Positions 45,665-55,792 are shown, counted from the stretch's first letter. The stretch: 64,000 bases of DNA from Litorilituus lipolyticus (GCF_006439335.1 NZ_SAWY01000019.1:223348-287347), one strand, 5' to 3'. Notes: generated by a model from the letters alone, not told the origin. Numbers and translations: made by a program.

Positions 45665-48040
45665 ATGAAATACATCAACAGAAACAACAAAGCAATTGAG
45701 GTATCTACTACTGAGCTACATTTTGATGAGCTAAATAATTTTCCTATTGAAGTTATTGTAGAAACAATAAATTTTTGGGTGCCAACTTTAACTTTTGCCA
45801 AAGCAATTAAGTATGCTGATTGGCAATCAATACTAAATTTATTCTACTATACAGAATGTCTAGATGATGCATTTTTTAACGAAACCCCTCCTTTTGGATT
45901 ACTTGACTCCTCCACAGGAGAGTCGGTGTTGGCGCAAAATAAAATTTTGAAAAAATTACGCCAAGTACAATCTGTCATGCTAAGCAAAGGCCAATACAGC
46001 GCTAGAACAAAGCGTATCGCAAGTTTAGATAATCTAGAAACGACCAAGATTTTAACCTATCGCACAGAGATATTAAGAGATACGCTACATAATGCATCCT
46101 ATGAAGATTGTGTAGCCGTCATGGCAGCTATTAATGGCAATGACGTTGGTGATGAAGTCTTAAAGCTTATCTTAAAATCAAAGGAAGATATTGAGTATTT
46201 TATGTTACAGGATATGCGAAATGTGACTGACGACAAGGCATTATCCACTATCAATACATTGCGTGAAAAACTAGAGTATTACGCCCGTGAACCCTGGCAT
46301 ATAGGCCATGAACCAGTTAATCGTTCAAATGAAGCGATAATCGAGCGCAAATTTGTAAAAGTAGTCGGTGAAGCTTGCGACGAGCTGAAGCATGGCTGTC
46401 GTGAAATGCCGAACAAGCACTTAGCAAAAATTCTTATTGCCATTAATGACGAACTAAAGAATGCCTTTTATGGACTATTATCAGACGATTATGCTCGAGA
46501 GCTAAAAGTCGCAGTAGCAAATTTAGAAAGTGATATATTTAACAAGTGGAAATCTAGATCTTTCTTCAAGAATAAATCAGAGTCAGACGTCACTGCCTTT
46601 ATTCAAAAACAACATAATTACAACTGTCAAAGAGCCTATCGACCTTTATGTCGATTAGAGAATTTTATCAATAGTCATCAGCTTGTTACCGAAGAACCTC
46701 TGCCTGGTGCTGAAAATGATGCTCAAACCCCACTCTCGTTTACACAATTAGCCAACTATCAAGATAGTGCTATTCGCTATATGTTAAGGCTGGCTCATAC
46801 GGATGATTTATTAGCTGCCTTTTATTACTGTCAAAGCGCACCAGAATTGAAAAGGATTTACAACATTGTGCCGACAATGAAGCGTAGGTTTGAACAAGCA
46901 TACCTTGTTCATGATGTAGTGCCGACCGAACAAGCTGTTCAAGCCCAGTTAAAACTGATTAACCTTCTGGAATGCGCACCAGAAGTACCTAAGCCTGATT
47001 TAAAAAAACAACCTATACAAACAGCTCAACAGGAGCGGCTAGAGCCCAAGGTAAAAATTGAACCACAACAATTAACTAAAGCTATTTATAACAAAGCGGC
47101 TTTAGAAGAAGTGTTATTACTCAGAGATGCAACTGGTGAACACGGTGCAGAAGCTGTACGCAAAGTCTTAGATAAGGGCCCCACTAAAACCGTATTAATT
47201 GCAACACAGAGAATGCTCGATGAAATGGAGGGTTTAGCACAAGACTTTCCAAACCTTGCTGAACCAATTGAAGAAATTTTAATTTGTTTAAAGCTTTCCT
47301 TATTTAATCAATCTGCCATTGAGTTTCCTGTCATTAATTTACAATCCGTACCTGGATGCGGGAAGACAGAATTTATACGCTCTTTAGCCTGCAGATTAGG
47401 ATTAGAATTCTTTGACCAAAGCGTATCCGGATTTGGAGGAAAGCAAGATCTGATTGGCGGTTCCAGTCAATTTAAGAGCAGTAATATAGGGGCTATTGCT
47501 GAGTCTGTTTTGGTGAAAGCTTCTACTGCTCAGCCTATTGTATTGCTAGATGAAATTTGTTTGGCTCGTCCAGATATCGATCATTCTATTGTCCCTAGCC
47601 TTTTAGGTCTGTTTGATATTGAGCAGCGCAAAAGCGTTAAAGAGCAATTCTTAGATGTTGAAATGGATTTGTCATCAGTGCTATTTTTTACCACAACAAA
47701 TAATTATGAAAACTTAATCCCCGCAATTAAATCACGTTTAAAAAATTACGACATTCAGCCACCGTCACAACAGCAAATGCGTACGATTTGCCAAAACATT
47801 TATACAAACTATTTAACAGAAAAGAACTTTCAGCATTTTAAAGAAAAACTCAATGAAAGAATCATTGATTTACTCAGTGAACTAACCCCAAGAGAAGCTA
47901 AAATAGCAGTTATTTCAGGCATTCGTCGAGCCTTTGTTAGAGCGACTAATAGAGAAAGTTTAATTGAAGTAGAGCTTCAAGATGTTTCAGCAAGCAGAGG
48001 AAGTTCTTGTGAACGCAAACCTGCTGGGTTTATTCACTAG
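45665..48040 (+). CDS. Lon-like AAA+ ATPase without protease domain; C-terminus possibly frameshifted
   Basis: ATG 45665 follows a GAGGAG site; a frame from 45638 adds nine poor residues. The AAA+ core starts near residue 545: Walker A PGCGKTE with K567, a Lon-like pore segment SGFGGKQDLIGGS, Walker B IVLLDEIC, then SLLGLFDIEQRKS and LFFTTTNNYENLIPAIKSR, the sensor I region. The order and wording resemble the ATPase of Lon, but no Ser-Lys protease domain follows. Residues 1-540 are unrecognised and helical. After V774 the frame gives an unlikely tail (SASRGSSCERKPAG), whereas removing one T at 47984-47988 yields QQAEEVLVNANLLGLF, which looks natural. Probably a remodelling ATPase. Confidence 0.75.
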   Translation: MKYINRNNKAIEVSTTELHFDELNNFPIEVIVETINFWVPTLTFAKAIKYADWQSILNLFYYTECLDDAFFNETPPFGLLDSSTGESVLAQNKILKKLRQVQSVMLSKGQYSARTKRIASLDNLETTKILTYRTEILRDTLHNASYEDCVAVMAAINGNDVGDEVLKLILKSKEDIEYFMLQDMRNVTDDKALSTINTLREKLEYYAREPWHIGHEPVNRSNEAIIERKFVKVVGEACDELKHGCREMPNKHLAKILIAINDELKNAFYGLLSDDYARELKVAVANLESDIFNKWKSRSFFKNKSESDVTAFIQKQHNYNCQRAYRPLCRLENFINSHQLVTEEPLPGAENDAQTPLSFTQLANYQDSAIRYMLRLAHTDDLLAAFYYCQSAPELKRIYNIVPTMKRRFEQAYLVHDVVPTEQAVQAQLKLINLLECAPEVPKPDLKKQPIQTAQQERLEPKVKIEPQQLTKAIYNKAALEEVLLLRDATGEHGAEAVRKVLDKGPTKTVLIATQRMLDEMEGLAQDFPNLAEPIEEILICLKLSLFNQSAIEFPVINLQSVPGCGKTEFIRSLACRLGLEFFDQSVSGFGGKQDLIGGSSQFKSSNIGAIAESVLVKASTAQPIVLLDEICLARPDIDHSIVPSLLGLFDIEQRKSVKEQFLDVEMDLSSVLFFTTTNNYENLIPAIKSRLKNYDIQPPSQQQMRTICQNIYTNYLTEKNFQHFKEKLNERIIDLLSELTPREAKIAVISGIRRAFVRATNRESLIEVELQDVSASRGSSCERKPAGFIH

Positions 48041-48051
48041 GGAGATTGATT

Positions 48052-48603
48052 ATGAAGTTTTTCGATCCAACAACAAGGGATACGCTCACGCAGCAAAATA
48101 GTTTCTTTGACGAGTTTATAATTTTAGATATTGAAGCTAGTAGTCTTGGGTTTACTTCCTACCCAATTGAAGTCGCAATAACGTCCTCAATGGGACAATC
48201 AGCAAGCTATCTAATTCAACCAATAACTATCTGGCAAAAACAAGGGGAATGGGATGTTTACGCAGAAAAATACATCCATAAAATATCACAAGAAATGTTA
48301 ATAACAAATGGCGAAAACGTGATATCTGTTGCAAGAAACCTTAATAAAATGTTCAGAGGCAAGTTGCTGTTTTGTGGCAATCTTGAGTATGACGGCATTT
48401 GGCTTTGTAAGTTATTTCAAGCTGCCAATGTTGGCGTAGAATTTCATTTAACAGACTTAACATACTTGTTAGAAAGTTGGGGAGCTAGTAAAACTGAACA
48501 GTTTTGGAATATCTACAACAACATAACAAACTCGCAACCGCATAGAGCATTGCCTGATACCAAACGCTTTGTAGATGCCTACACCAAACTAATTGAACTT
48601 TAG
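48052..48603 (+). CDS. DEDDh-type 3'-5' exonuclease-like protein
   Basis: ATG 48052 has GGAG 7 nt upstream; the TTG at 48046 is not needed. The exonuclease pattern is present: D26 and E28 in FIILDIEASS, D114 in NLEYDGIW, and H164...D169 in PHRALPDTKRF. This is the RNase T/DnaQ fold for trimming RNA or DNA 3' ends in the cytoplasm. It starts 11 nt after the AAA+ gene, so they form an operon. The substrate is unknown, and the family is not one I can name. Confidence 0.7.
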   Translation: MKFFDPTTRDTLTQQNSFFDEFIILDIEASSLGFTSYPIEVAITSSMGQSASYLIQPITIWQKQGEWDVYAEKYIHKISQEMLITNGENVISVARNLNKMFRGKLLFCGNLEYDGIWLCKLFQAANVGVEFHLTDLTYLLESWGASKTEQFWNIYNNITNSQPHRALPDTKRFVDAYTKLIEL

Positions 48604-48695
48604 TATCGACAGCATCATTCATTTGAAATGACTTTAGACTAACAGGCACCTCTACCAAGTAAATTTTACGCCAATATGCATGTTAAGGGTTAAAT

Positions 48696-49220
48696 ATGAC
48701 TACAACAGAAAACTATTTTAAAGGTTTAAGAAAGAAGGTTAAGCAATACGGTTATACCTTAATGAGTGTTACTGCTGAATACCCAAGAGCTGATGAACAC
48801 GCTGCATACTGCTATACGATTGGACTATCAGATTATGGATATCCCGAACTATTATTTGCTGATTGCTTTTATGATGAAACCCTTTCATTAATAGATACTG
48901 TATTGGAGCTTATTGGCAAGTTAGAGCCCTTAGAGATTGGGCATATTATTAAGTCAAATAATCACAAGTATAAGGCAGTAGAATTATTAGATGGGGTTAA
49001 GGGGGAAATCAGTGCACACGCAAAAAAATATTTTGAACTTTATCGACATAAGACCCCAGATTATGACTTAGTTTATTTAGGACAAGCTGATGTGTTTGGG
49101 TTGTTTCCTGATGAAAAAGAGTTTGTCGAATCTAAACATATCAGACGATGCTTTTACAAATTACAGGCTGCAAAATCATTTGTTGGTCTAGTGTTGCATC
49201 AACCAGAAGAAACCCACTAA
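48696..49220 (+). CDS. DUF4262 domain protein
   Basis: The 174-residue protein has the DUF4262 pattern: an N-terminal helical stretch, then AAYCYTIGLSDYGYPELLFAD with the GLS..G.PEL core, and a C-terminal LVYLGQADVFGLFPDE region. The function of the domain is unknown. It lies between two exonuclease-like genes in the same direction. No signal or membrane segment. Confidence 0.7.
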   Translation: MTTTENYFKGLRKKVKQYGYTLMSVTAEYPRADEHAAYCYTIGLSDYGYPELLFADCFYDETLSLIDTVLELIGKLEPLEIGHIIKSNNHKYKAVELLDGVKGEISAHAKKYFELYRHKTPDYDLVYLGQADVFGLFPDEKEFVESKHIRRCFYKLQAAKSFVGLVLHQPEETH

Positions 49221-49265
49221 AGATGGAAATTTAACTTTGATTGCTAACTTAAAAGGTAATGACAT

Positions 49266-49841
49266 ATGAGCATTGGAAACCACAAAAACTATCTTATCAT
49301 TGACGTTGAAGCGACCTGTTGTCACGACGATGCCTTTCCAACTACGGAAATGGAAATGATTGAAATAGGTGCTGTAATGGTGTGTGGTGAAACACTAGAT
49401 AAACTAAGCGAGTTCTGCACATTCATTAAACCAGTGCGCCACCCCAATTTAACGCAGTTCTGCACTGAGCTAACGACCATCACTCAAGAAGATGTAGATG
49501 CTGCACCAAACTATCAAGAGGCAATAAAACAGCTTAAAGTATGGTTATATCAATTTGAAGACTTTCTATTTTGCTCCTGGGGAGATTATGATAAAGCCCA
49601 GTTTATGCAAGACTGTGGACTTCATAAAGTACCCTACCCCATTCCTGCGCCACATCTAAATATTAAAAAACAGTTCTCAAAAGCTCAGCGTGTTAGAAAA
49701 CGTCAAGGCATGAATGACGCCCTCAAGTTAGCAGGTATTCCTCTTGAAGGCACGCATCATAGGGGAATTGATGACGCAAATAACATGGTAAAACTCATGC
49801 CTTTTGTATTAGGACGAAAATTTATTTCTCGTCAAAAATAA
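49266..49841 (+). CDS. ERI1/KapD-like DEDDh 3'-5' exonuclease
   Basis: The 191-residue protein has D13 and E15 in LIIDVEATCC, then EMEMIEIGAVMV and TTITQEDVDAAPNYQEA as in ERI1/KapD-type exonucleases. D107 is in CSWGDYDKAQF, and H165...D170 in THHRGIDDANNM. These four sites complete a DEDDh active site acting on RNA or DNA 3' ends. GGTAATGACAT precedes the start, so the ribosome binding site is weak. It is the last gene of the island, convergent with glmS. Confidence 0.85.
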   Translation: MSIGNHKNYLIIDVEATCCHDDAFPTTEMEMIEIGAVMVCGETLDKLSEFCTFIKPVRHPNLTQFCTELTTITQEDVDAAPNYQEAIKQLKVWLYQFEDFLFCSWGDYDKAQFMQDCGLHKVPYPIPAPHLNIKKQFSKAQRVRKRQGMNDALKLAGIPLEGTHHRGIDDANNMVKLMPFVLGRKFISRQK

Positions 49842-49915
49842 ATAAAAAGAATGTGCAGAAGTTCTTACTCTAATGTTAGATACAAACTTTTAAATACCAT
49901 ATTTCAAAAACAGTT

Positions 49916-49956
49916 GCGCACATTAAACAGTGTTTCAATCATTATTTAATGTGAGC
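49916..49956 (-). terminator. Hairpin downstream of glmS
   Basis: Arms gcgcacattaaa and tttaatgtgagc pair at 11 of 12 positions around a 17-nt loop, and on the minus strand AACTGTTTTTG follows. It probably ends the glmS transcript. It sits 25-65 nt past glmS, close to where Tn7-type elements insert. Confidence 0.5.
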
Positions 49957-49980
49957 AAAATGTGGCTTGGTCTATAACAC

Positions 49981-51813
49981 TTATTCCACAGTTACTGACT
50001 TAGCAAGATTTCGAGGCTGGTCAACGTCTGTACCCTTAATGATTGCTACATAGTACGACAGTAACTGTAGCGGTAAGGTATACACGATAGGGGCAATAAT
50101 ATCGTCACAAAGTGGTACATCAATCACTTTCATGGTTTCATCGCTAGCAAAATTAGCCTTGCTATCAGCAAATACATACATCAAGCCGCCACGTGCTCTT
50201 ACTTCTTCTACATTTGACTTTAATTTTTCAATTAAATCATTTTGTGGTGCTACAACAATAACTGGCATTTCAGCATCGATTAATGCCAATGGACCGTGCT
50301 TTAATTCACCCGCAGCGTAGGCTTCAGCATGAATATAAGAAATCTCTTTTAGCTTTAACGCCCCTTCCATCGCAATTGGGTATTGATCACCACGACCTAA
50401 GAATAGCGCATGATTTTTATCGGCAAAATCTTCTGCTAACGCTTCAATAGAGTCTGCTAAAGCTAACACTTCTTCCAATTTGTTGGGCAACGTCATAATC
50501 GATTGTGATATTTCAGCTTGCTGCTCTTCACTCATACCATGGTGTTTACCCAAAGCCAGTGTCATCATTAATAAGCCAACCAACTGTGTAGTAAATGCTT
50601 TAGTAGACGCTACACCAATCTCTGCGCCTGCTTTTGTCATAAAGGCTAAATCAGATTCACGTACCAGCGATGAACCAGCAACATTACAAATGGTTAAACT
50701 TGCTTTATAACCTAAGTCTTTTGCCAATCTTAATGCCGCTAGCGTATCAGCTGTTTCACCTGATTGTGAAATGGTCACTAACAAAGCATTCTTAGGCACG
50801 TGGGACTTTCTATATCTAAACTCACTGGCTATTTCAATATTACACGATACGCCTGCATGCGCTTCTAACCAGTAACGTGCCACCATACCTGAATGGTAAC
50901 TGGTGCCACAGGCAATAATTTGTACATGTTCAACTTCTTTAAAAATATCGTCCGCACTATCACCAAAGGCGTTAATATCTAGCTTAGAGCCCATTAATCG
51001 ACCTTCTAGGGTGTTTCGAATAGCCGTTGGCTGCTCATAGGTCTCTTTTAGCATATAATGGCGATATTCGCCCTTATCGCCTGCATCGTGACTAACTTCA
51101 GATTCTTTCGCTTCGCGGATAACTGAATTACCGTCTTTATCAACAATATTGACTTCAAATCGAGTAATCTCAGCAACATCTCCCTCTTCTAAATAAGAAA
51201 ATTTTCGGGTAACAGGCAGTAATGCCATTAAATCTGATGCGATAAAGTTTTCACCAAGGCCGTAACCTATAACTAATGGGCTACCAGAACGAGCAACGAC
51301 AACACGATCTTTATCACGCGTATCCATCACAACAGTACCATAAGCACCTTCAAGTTGTTTCACTGTCAGTTGTACCGCAGCCATTAGCGATGATGCAGTT
51401 TTTAACTCATGATGAACCAAGTGAGTGATAACTTCTGTATCAGTTTCTGAGGTAAACTCATAACCTAGCCCTTGTAGCTTCTCTCTTAATTCATTGTGGT
51501 TTTCAATGATACCGTTATGCACTACTGCAATAGTATTTGATGAGATATGCGGGTGTGCGTTCGCCTCACTTGGTGCGCCATGAGTAGCCCAACGTGTATG
51601 AGCTATACCTGTGCCACCGATCAGTGGCATATCGTTTAAGGCGTCAGCTAGTTCTTGAACCTTTCCAAGTCTTCTTACGCGGTTTAAGCTGCTCTGGTGA
51701 TCAATAATTGCTACGCCAGCTGAATCATACCCTCGGTACTCTAGTCGTTTTAGTCCTTCAACTAAAATATCTGCTACGTCACGTTGTGCAACTGCACCAA
51801 CAATGCCACACAT
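49981..51813 (-). CDS. glmS: Glucosamine-6-phosphate synthase (GlmS)
   Basis: The 610-residue enzyme starts [10 protein letters not shown] with nucleophile Cys2 of the glutaminase domain, and has two SIS isomerase domains ([39 protein letters not shown]). It ends with the invariant LAKSVTVE. It makes glucosamine-6-phosphate from fructose-6-phosphate and glutamine, the first step of amino sugar synthesis. It is preceded on the same strand by a DeoR-type regulator (68 nt), which probably controls it. The 3' end is the target sequence used by TnsD of Tn7 elements. Confidence 0.98.
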   Translation of the reverse strand: MCGIVGAVAQRDVADILVEGLKRLEYRGYDSAGVAIIDHQSSLNRVRRLGKVQELADALNDMPLIGGTGIAHTRWATHGAPSEANAHPHISSNTIAVVHNGIIENHNELREKLQGLGYEFTSETDTEVITHLVHHELKTASSLMAAVQLTVKQLEGAYGTVVMDTRDKDRVVVARSGSPLVIGYGLGENFIASDLMALLPVTRKFSYLEEGDVAEITRFEVNIVDKDGNSVIREAKESEVSHDAGDKGEYRHYMLKETYEQPTAIRNTLEGRLMGSKLDINAFGDSADDIFKEVEHVQIIACGTSYHSGMVARYWLEAHAGVSCNIEIASEFRYRKSHVPKNALLVTISQSGETADTLAALRLAKDLGYKASLTICNVAGSSLVRESDLAFMTKAGAEIGVASTKAFTTQLVGLLMMTLALGKHHGMSEEQQAEISQSIMTLPNKLEEVLALADSIEALAEDFADKNHALFLGRGDQYPIAMEGALKLKEISYIHAEAYAAGELKHGPLALIDAEMPVIVVAPQNDLIEKLKSNVEEVRARGGLMYVFADSKANFASDETMKVIDVPLCDDIIAPIVYTLPLQLLSYYVAIIKGTDVDQPRNLAKSVTVE

Positions 51814-51881
51814 AATTACTTTCCTTTATTCTTTATCTGTTTTTAAGGTAGAGATGTCCTACCTAAATATTCTCTGCTTTA

Positions 51882-52640
51882 TTAAGCGATAATTAGTTTT
51901 ACACCTTGATTTGTCAGAGCTTCTTGCATTTCGCTTGATAAGCCATCATCAGTGATCAGTGTATGAATTTGCTCCCAAGACAATTCTAAATTTGGGATTT
52001 TCTTCGTTATTTTTTCTGACTCAACTAACACAATAACTTCTCTTGCTACTTCAGCCATAACTCGGCTTAAGCCAATGAGTTCGTTAAAGGTTGTCGTACC
52101 ACGATTTATATCTATGCCATCAGCACCAATAAATAATTGGTCAAAGTCATAAGAACGCAAAACTTGCTCTGCAACTTGGCCTTGAAAAGCTTCGGAATTT
52201 GAATCCCAAGTACCGCCAGTCATTAGCAATGTCGGCTCACTTTCAAGCGCATGAATTTCATTTGCAATACTCAGCGCATTTGTCATAACTACTAAGCCAT
52301 TTTTATTCGCTAACTCACTCACTAAAGCAGCGGTAGTTTGGCCACTATCAATAATGATTCTATTATGGTCACGGATCAGTGTAGACGCTCTTTTAGCAAT
52401 TTTACGTTTTTGTTCTGAAAGTGTTTCCGCTTTTAGTTCAGTTATTTCACTAGGTAAAGCAACAGCACCACCATAACGCCTTAACAATAAACCGCTATTT
52501 TCTAATGCTGCTAAATCTTTCCTAATAGTCACTTCAGAAGTATCAAAATGTTTAGCTAAACTTTCAACGCTCACCTCGCCATGTAAATTAAGGTCTGCAA
52601 TAATATTATGACGACGTTGTTGAGTATTTCTTTTTGGCAT
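51882..52640 (-). CDS. DeoR-family transcriptional regulator, probable regulator of glmS
   Basis: The 252-residue protein has the DeoR N-terminal helix-turn-helix (VESLAKHFDTSEVTIRKDL) and the sugar-phosphate binding C-terminal domain (IIDSGQTTAALVSEL and LFIGADGIDINRGTT). It binds a sugar phosphate as signal, most likely glucosamine-6-phosphate or a related metabolite given its neighbours glmS and glmU. In several gammaproteobacteria such a regulator lies in this place. It has its own upstream region of about 185 nt, containing the glmU terminator. Confidence 0.9.
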   Translation of the reverse strand: MPKRNTQQRRHNIIADLNLHGEVSVESLAKHFDTSEVTIRKDLAALENSGLLLRRYGGAVALPSEITELKAETLSEQKRKIAKRASTLIRDHNRIIIDSGQTTAALVSELANKNGLVVMTNALSIANEIHALESEPTLLMTGGTWDSNSEAFQGQVAEQVLRSYDFDQLFIGADGIDINRGTTTFNELIGLSRVMAEVAREVIVLVESEKITKKIPNLELSWEQIHTLITDDGLSSEMQEALTNQGVKLIIA

Positions 52641-52782
52641 GTTGAATGACTTTTGTAGTTTACTTTCGAAAGGGTTCGATATATTTCGTTATGAATTCCA
52701 TTATGTTTCATACCGAAAGATAATGCAATACAAAGTAGTTACTATTTCTACATTTCTGACCATTTAGTCAGTTTAATTATAA

Positions 52783-52810
52783 AAAAAAAGCACCTAATGG
52801 TGCTTTTTTT
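52783..52810 (-). terminator. Terminator after glmU
   Basis: Arms aaaaaaagcacc and ggtgcttttttt enclose a taat loop, a perfect 12-bp stem with an A-run and T-run, so it can work in both directions. It lies 16 nt past the glmU stop. Confidence 0.9.
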
Positions 52811-52825
52811 CAATTTACAGAGAAC

Positions 52826-54187
52826 CTAAGACTTTTTAACTGGACGCTGCCAACCAATAACATTGCGTTGTTTACCTCGCGCTATTGCAAGCTCTCCTTC
52901 TGCTACAGCTTTACTTATCACAGAACCAGCGCCAATTGTCGCCTTGTTCCCTATTTCAACGGGAGCAACCAGTGAGCTATTTGAACCAATGAAAGCATTA
53001 TCACCAATAGTAGTGGTTGATTTATTAACTCCATCATAATTACAGGTAATTGTTCCTGCACCAATATTAACGTTACTGCCAATATCAGCATTGCCTAAAT
53101 AGGTTAAATGACCAGCTTTACTACCTTCGCCAATAACAGTCTTTTTTGCTTCAACAAAATTACCAATATGTGAGTCACGCTTCATTAGCGTATCTGGTCT
53201 GATTCGTGCAAAAGGCCCTACAGAACAGTCAGCTTCAATGACAGAGTCTTCAATAATGGAATTAGGCTTAATTACCACGTTTTCGCCTATGGTTGAATTT
53301 TTGATAATTGAATTAGCACCAATAGTTACGTTATTTGCTAAGCTTACTTCGCCTTCAAAGATGCAATTTACATCGATTGTAACTTCACATCCGATTAAAA
53401 GTTTGCCCCTTACGTCAATACGAGCAGGGTCACGTAAACTTGCTCCAGCAATCATTAACTCTTCAGCGGTACGCAATTGATATGCTCTTTCAAGTGCAGC
53501 TAATTGTACTCTATTATTCGCGCCTTCAACTTCAATCTCTGTTTCGGGGTGTGCTGTTGCTATTAACTTTCCTTCGCTATGAGCTGAGGCGATTATATCG
53601 GTTAAATAATATTCACCTTGCGCATTATCATTAGATAAGCCATTTAACCAACGCTTTAGGTCCTTACCATTTGCTAGTAATATTCCTGTATTCGCTTCAT
53701 TGATAAGAAGTTGCTCTGCACTCGCGTCTTTTTGTTCAACAATACCAACAACAGTTTCTCCCTCTCTAACTATGCGCCCATAGCCTGTAGGGTTAGCTAA
53801 ATGTACGGTGAGTAATGCCATACCGTTATCTGGTTTGACTGAGAGAAGATTTTCTAACGTTGATACTTTAGTTAATGGTACATCGCCATAAAGAACTAAT
53901 ACATTCTCATCATCTTTAATAAAAGGAGATGCTTGGTCAACAGCGTGACCTGTACCAAGTTGCTCTTTTTGCTCAACAAAGGTCAAGTCATTACCAGTTA
54001 CCTTCGCTTTAAGTTGCTCGCCGCCAAAGCCATATACAACATAAATATTTTCAGCGCCTAACTGACGAGCGCTATCAATAACATGCCCTACCATGGGCTT
54101 ATCTGCTACAGGATGAAGTACTTTGGGTAATGATGAGCGCATACGAGTGCCTTTACCCGCAGCAAGAATAACAACAGAAAGTGACAT
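52826..54187 (-). CDS. glmU: Bifunctional GlmU (acetyltransferase/uridylyltransferase)
   Basis: The 453-residue protein has the pyrophosphorylase motif [19 protein letters not shown] at the N-terminus and a left-handed beta-helix of hexapeptide repeats (about 250-440), ending with the acetyltransferase C-terminus VIGWQRP. It makes UDP-N-acetylglucosamine from glucosamine-1-phosphate. It lies just upstream of the DeoR regulator and glmS on the same strand, the common gammaproteobacterial order. Confidence 0.97.
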   Translation of the reverse strand: MSLSVVILAAGKGTRMRSSLPKVLHPVADKPMVGHVIDSARQLGAENIYVVYGFGGEQLKAKVTGNDLTFVEQKEQLGTGHAVDQASPFIKDDENVLVLYGDVPLTKVSTLENLLSVKPDNGMALLTVHLANPTGYGRIVREGETVVGIVEQKDASAEQLLINEANTGILLANGKDLKRWLNGLSNDNAQGEYYLTDIIASAHSEGKLIATAHPETEIEVEGANNRVQLAALERAYQLRTAEELMIAGASLRDPARIDVRGKLLIGCEVTIDVNCIFEGEVSLANNVTIGANSIIKNSTIGENVVIKPNSIIEDSVIEADCSVGPFARIRPDTLMKRDSHIGNFVEAKKTVIGEGSKAGHLTYLGNADIGSNVNIGAGTITCNYDGVNKSTTTIGDNAFIGSNSSLVAPVEIGNKATIGAGSVISKAVAEGELAIARGKQRNVIGWQRPVKKS

Positions 54188-54256
54188 ACTGAACCTATAC
54201 TAAGATTGATTTGCGCGTATTCTATCTTTGTTTAAAGTGAATACCAAGGTGTTATA

Positions 54257-54994
54257 TTAGCCTTTATTTAAGACACCAACTTCAAGACTTTCAAACCAAT
54301 CGAGAAATCGCTTAACATCATCCCCTTTAAAAATTCTACCGTGCTGAGGACACATCATTTCAATGTCTAGTTTTCTAACGCGCCTTACCCAATCATTTTT
54401 AGCTTCATTGGACGGCATCCAACGTTGATGAAACATTCTCATCTTCTTAGCGTGCTCATCAAAGTCTTCAACAAACAAAGGTGCATCAACCGCTTCCATC
54501 GCTGCGCCAATATCACCCGACATCAATATCTTAGCTTCTGGATCATACACATTAAAATTGCCTGATGAATGTAAATAATGAGCAGGGATAAACTCTAAAG
54601 CTACACCATCAAGTTTTAGTATATTTCCCTCGTCTGGGATGGCTGCATAATTAATGTTGTTCATACCAAAATGTCGAATAAAACTCTCCCACAACCATGG
54701 TGAATGTAATGTTGCAGAAGGTAAAGCCTGATCCCAAAGACCTAGCGAAGAAATGATGTCTGGGTCTTGGTGAGAGGCAAATAAATGAGTAATTTTATTG
54801 GCGGGTACCTGCTTTATAACAGCCGCTAGCATAGCCGAAAAAAGCTCAATTCCACCAGGGTCCATTAATAATGAATTATTCTTCGTCACTACCATATATT
54901 GGTTTGTATCAATGATAGCCTCAGGTTTTTCATCATCTCGGCCAAACATTATCCAAGTATGACTTGGGCATTCAAATAATTTCTGAGTTTTCAT
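54257..54994 (-). CDS. ODP-type (oxygen-binding diiron) metallo-beta-lactamase-fold protein
   Basis: The 245-residue protein has an MBL fold with motif HQDPDI (in FASHQDPDIISSL), then PAHYLHSSGNFNVYDPE, MSGDIGAA and CPQHGR, matching the metal-ligand order of the FprA/flavodiiron or ODP family. It lacks the flavodoxin domain of flavodiiron proteins. ODP proteins bind diiron and can act as oxygen sensors. It begins 22 nt after the helical gene upstream, so the two are probably coexpressed. The function is inferred from family only. Confidence 0.75.
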   Translation of the reverse strand: MKTQKLFECPSHTWIMFGRDDEKPEAIIDTNQYMVVTKNNSLLMDPGGIELFSAMLAAVIKQVPANKITHLFASHQDPDIISSLGLWDQALPSATLHSPWLWESFIRHFGMNNINYAAIPDEGNILKLDGVALEFIPAHYLHSSGNFNVYDPEAKILMSGDIGAAMEAVDAPLFVEDFDEHAKKMRMFHQRWMPSNEAKNDWVRRVRKLDIEMMCPQHGRIFKGDDVKRFLDWFESLEVGVLNKG

Positions 54995-55016
54995 TCTTTA
55001 ATATCATCCAGTATTA

Positions 55017-55628
55017 TTAGTATTCTTCCAATGTGGAAACCATTTGCTGTGAGTATTTGATATGATTTTTTATCTTTCCTGCAGCCCCTTCAACATTATC
55101 AGCCACATTAATTAACGCATCTTGATATTGCGCACCAGCTTGTGATGCCTCAACTCTTGATAGAGTTGCTAAAATTACGGCGTTACGTAATTCACTGCTT
55201 AACGTAGCAAGCTCTTCACTTAATTGTTCGATTTGCCTTCTATAAGTTTTTTCTAATCTATCTTGCTCTGACTTACAGCGTTCATACACTTCATCTAGGC
55301 TATGAATGTAAGGCGATTCATGTGCAATTTTATAGACAGAATTGAAATGTAAGATTGCACCATCTGCACGGACTTTTTCCGCCGAAGTTTGGCTCAACAC
55401 AGCGGCCATTTGGTTTATTTTTTTAGACGATCCTATCGTTATTTCTGCTAAGCGGTCTATAAAGTCAGTTAATGGCCTAAAGCCTGCCGCGCGCTCGCCT
55501 GCACGAAGTGCTACTGCTCTTGCGTTACTTGCAGTTAATGATAGCTTTTGTGCGATGGTCGTTGCTTGATCTAGCTTTGCAGCAATTTCTGCAACGGAAA
55601 CGAAGTAATTTTGTGATAGATCAGTCAT
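55017..55628 (-). CDS. Helical, coiled-coil protein resembling a chemoreceptor signalling domain
   Basis: The 203-residue protein is nearly all helical, soluble and rich in Ala, Gln and Glu, with long heptad-like stretches (about 30-100 and 115-195). The Ala-rich segment ASNARAVALRAGERAAGFRP recalls the hairpin region of methyl-accepting chemotaxis proteins, although the exact chemoreceptor tip motif is not present. It lies directly upstream of the ODP-type gene. A sensor-output partnership is suggested but not shown. Confidence 0.55.
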   Translation of the reverse strand: MTDLSQNYFVSVAEIAAKLDQATTIAQKLSLTASNARAVALRAGERAAGFRPLTDFIDRLAEITIGSSKKINQMAAVLSQTSAEKVRADGAILHFNSVYKIAHESPYIHSLDEVYERCKSEQDRLEKTYRRQIEQLSEELATLSSELRNAVILATLSRVEASQAGAQYQDALINVADNVEGAAGKIKNHIKYSQQMVSTLEEY

Positions 55629-55756
55629 TTAATCGGATATTTAATGAGACATTCAATAAATATAGACAGTGTTTATCACTAATGTAAGGAAAATGATTAA
55701 TTTATTTAAAAATATTTGCTGATCATTGATCTAGACATATTATTCTAAGTACAGAA

Positions 55757-55792
55757 ATAAAAAAGCGAGTTTCACTGAATGAAACTCGCTTT
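55757..55792 (-). terminator. Terminator of the atp operon
   Basis: Arms aaagcgagtttc and gaaactcgcttt pair perfectly over 12 bp around a 7-nt loop, followed on the minus strand by a T-rich run (TTTTTTATTTC). It lies about 60 nt past atpC. Confidence 0.9.
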
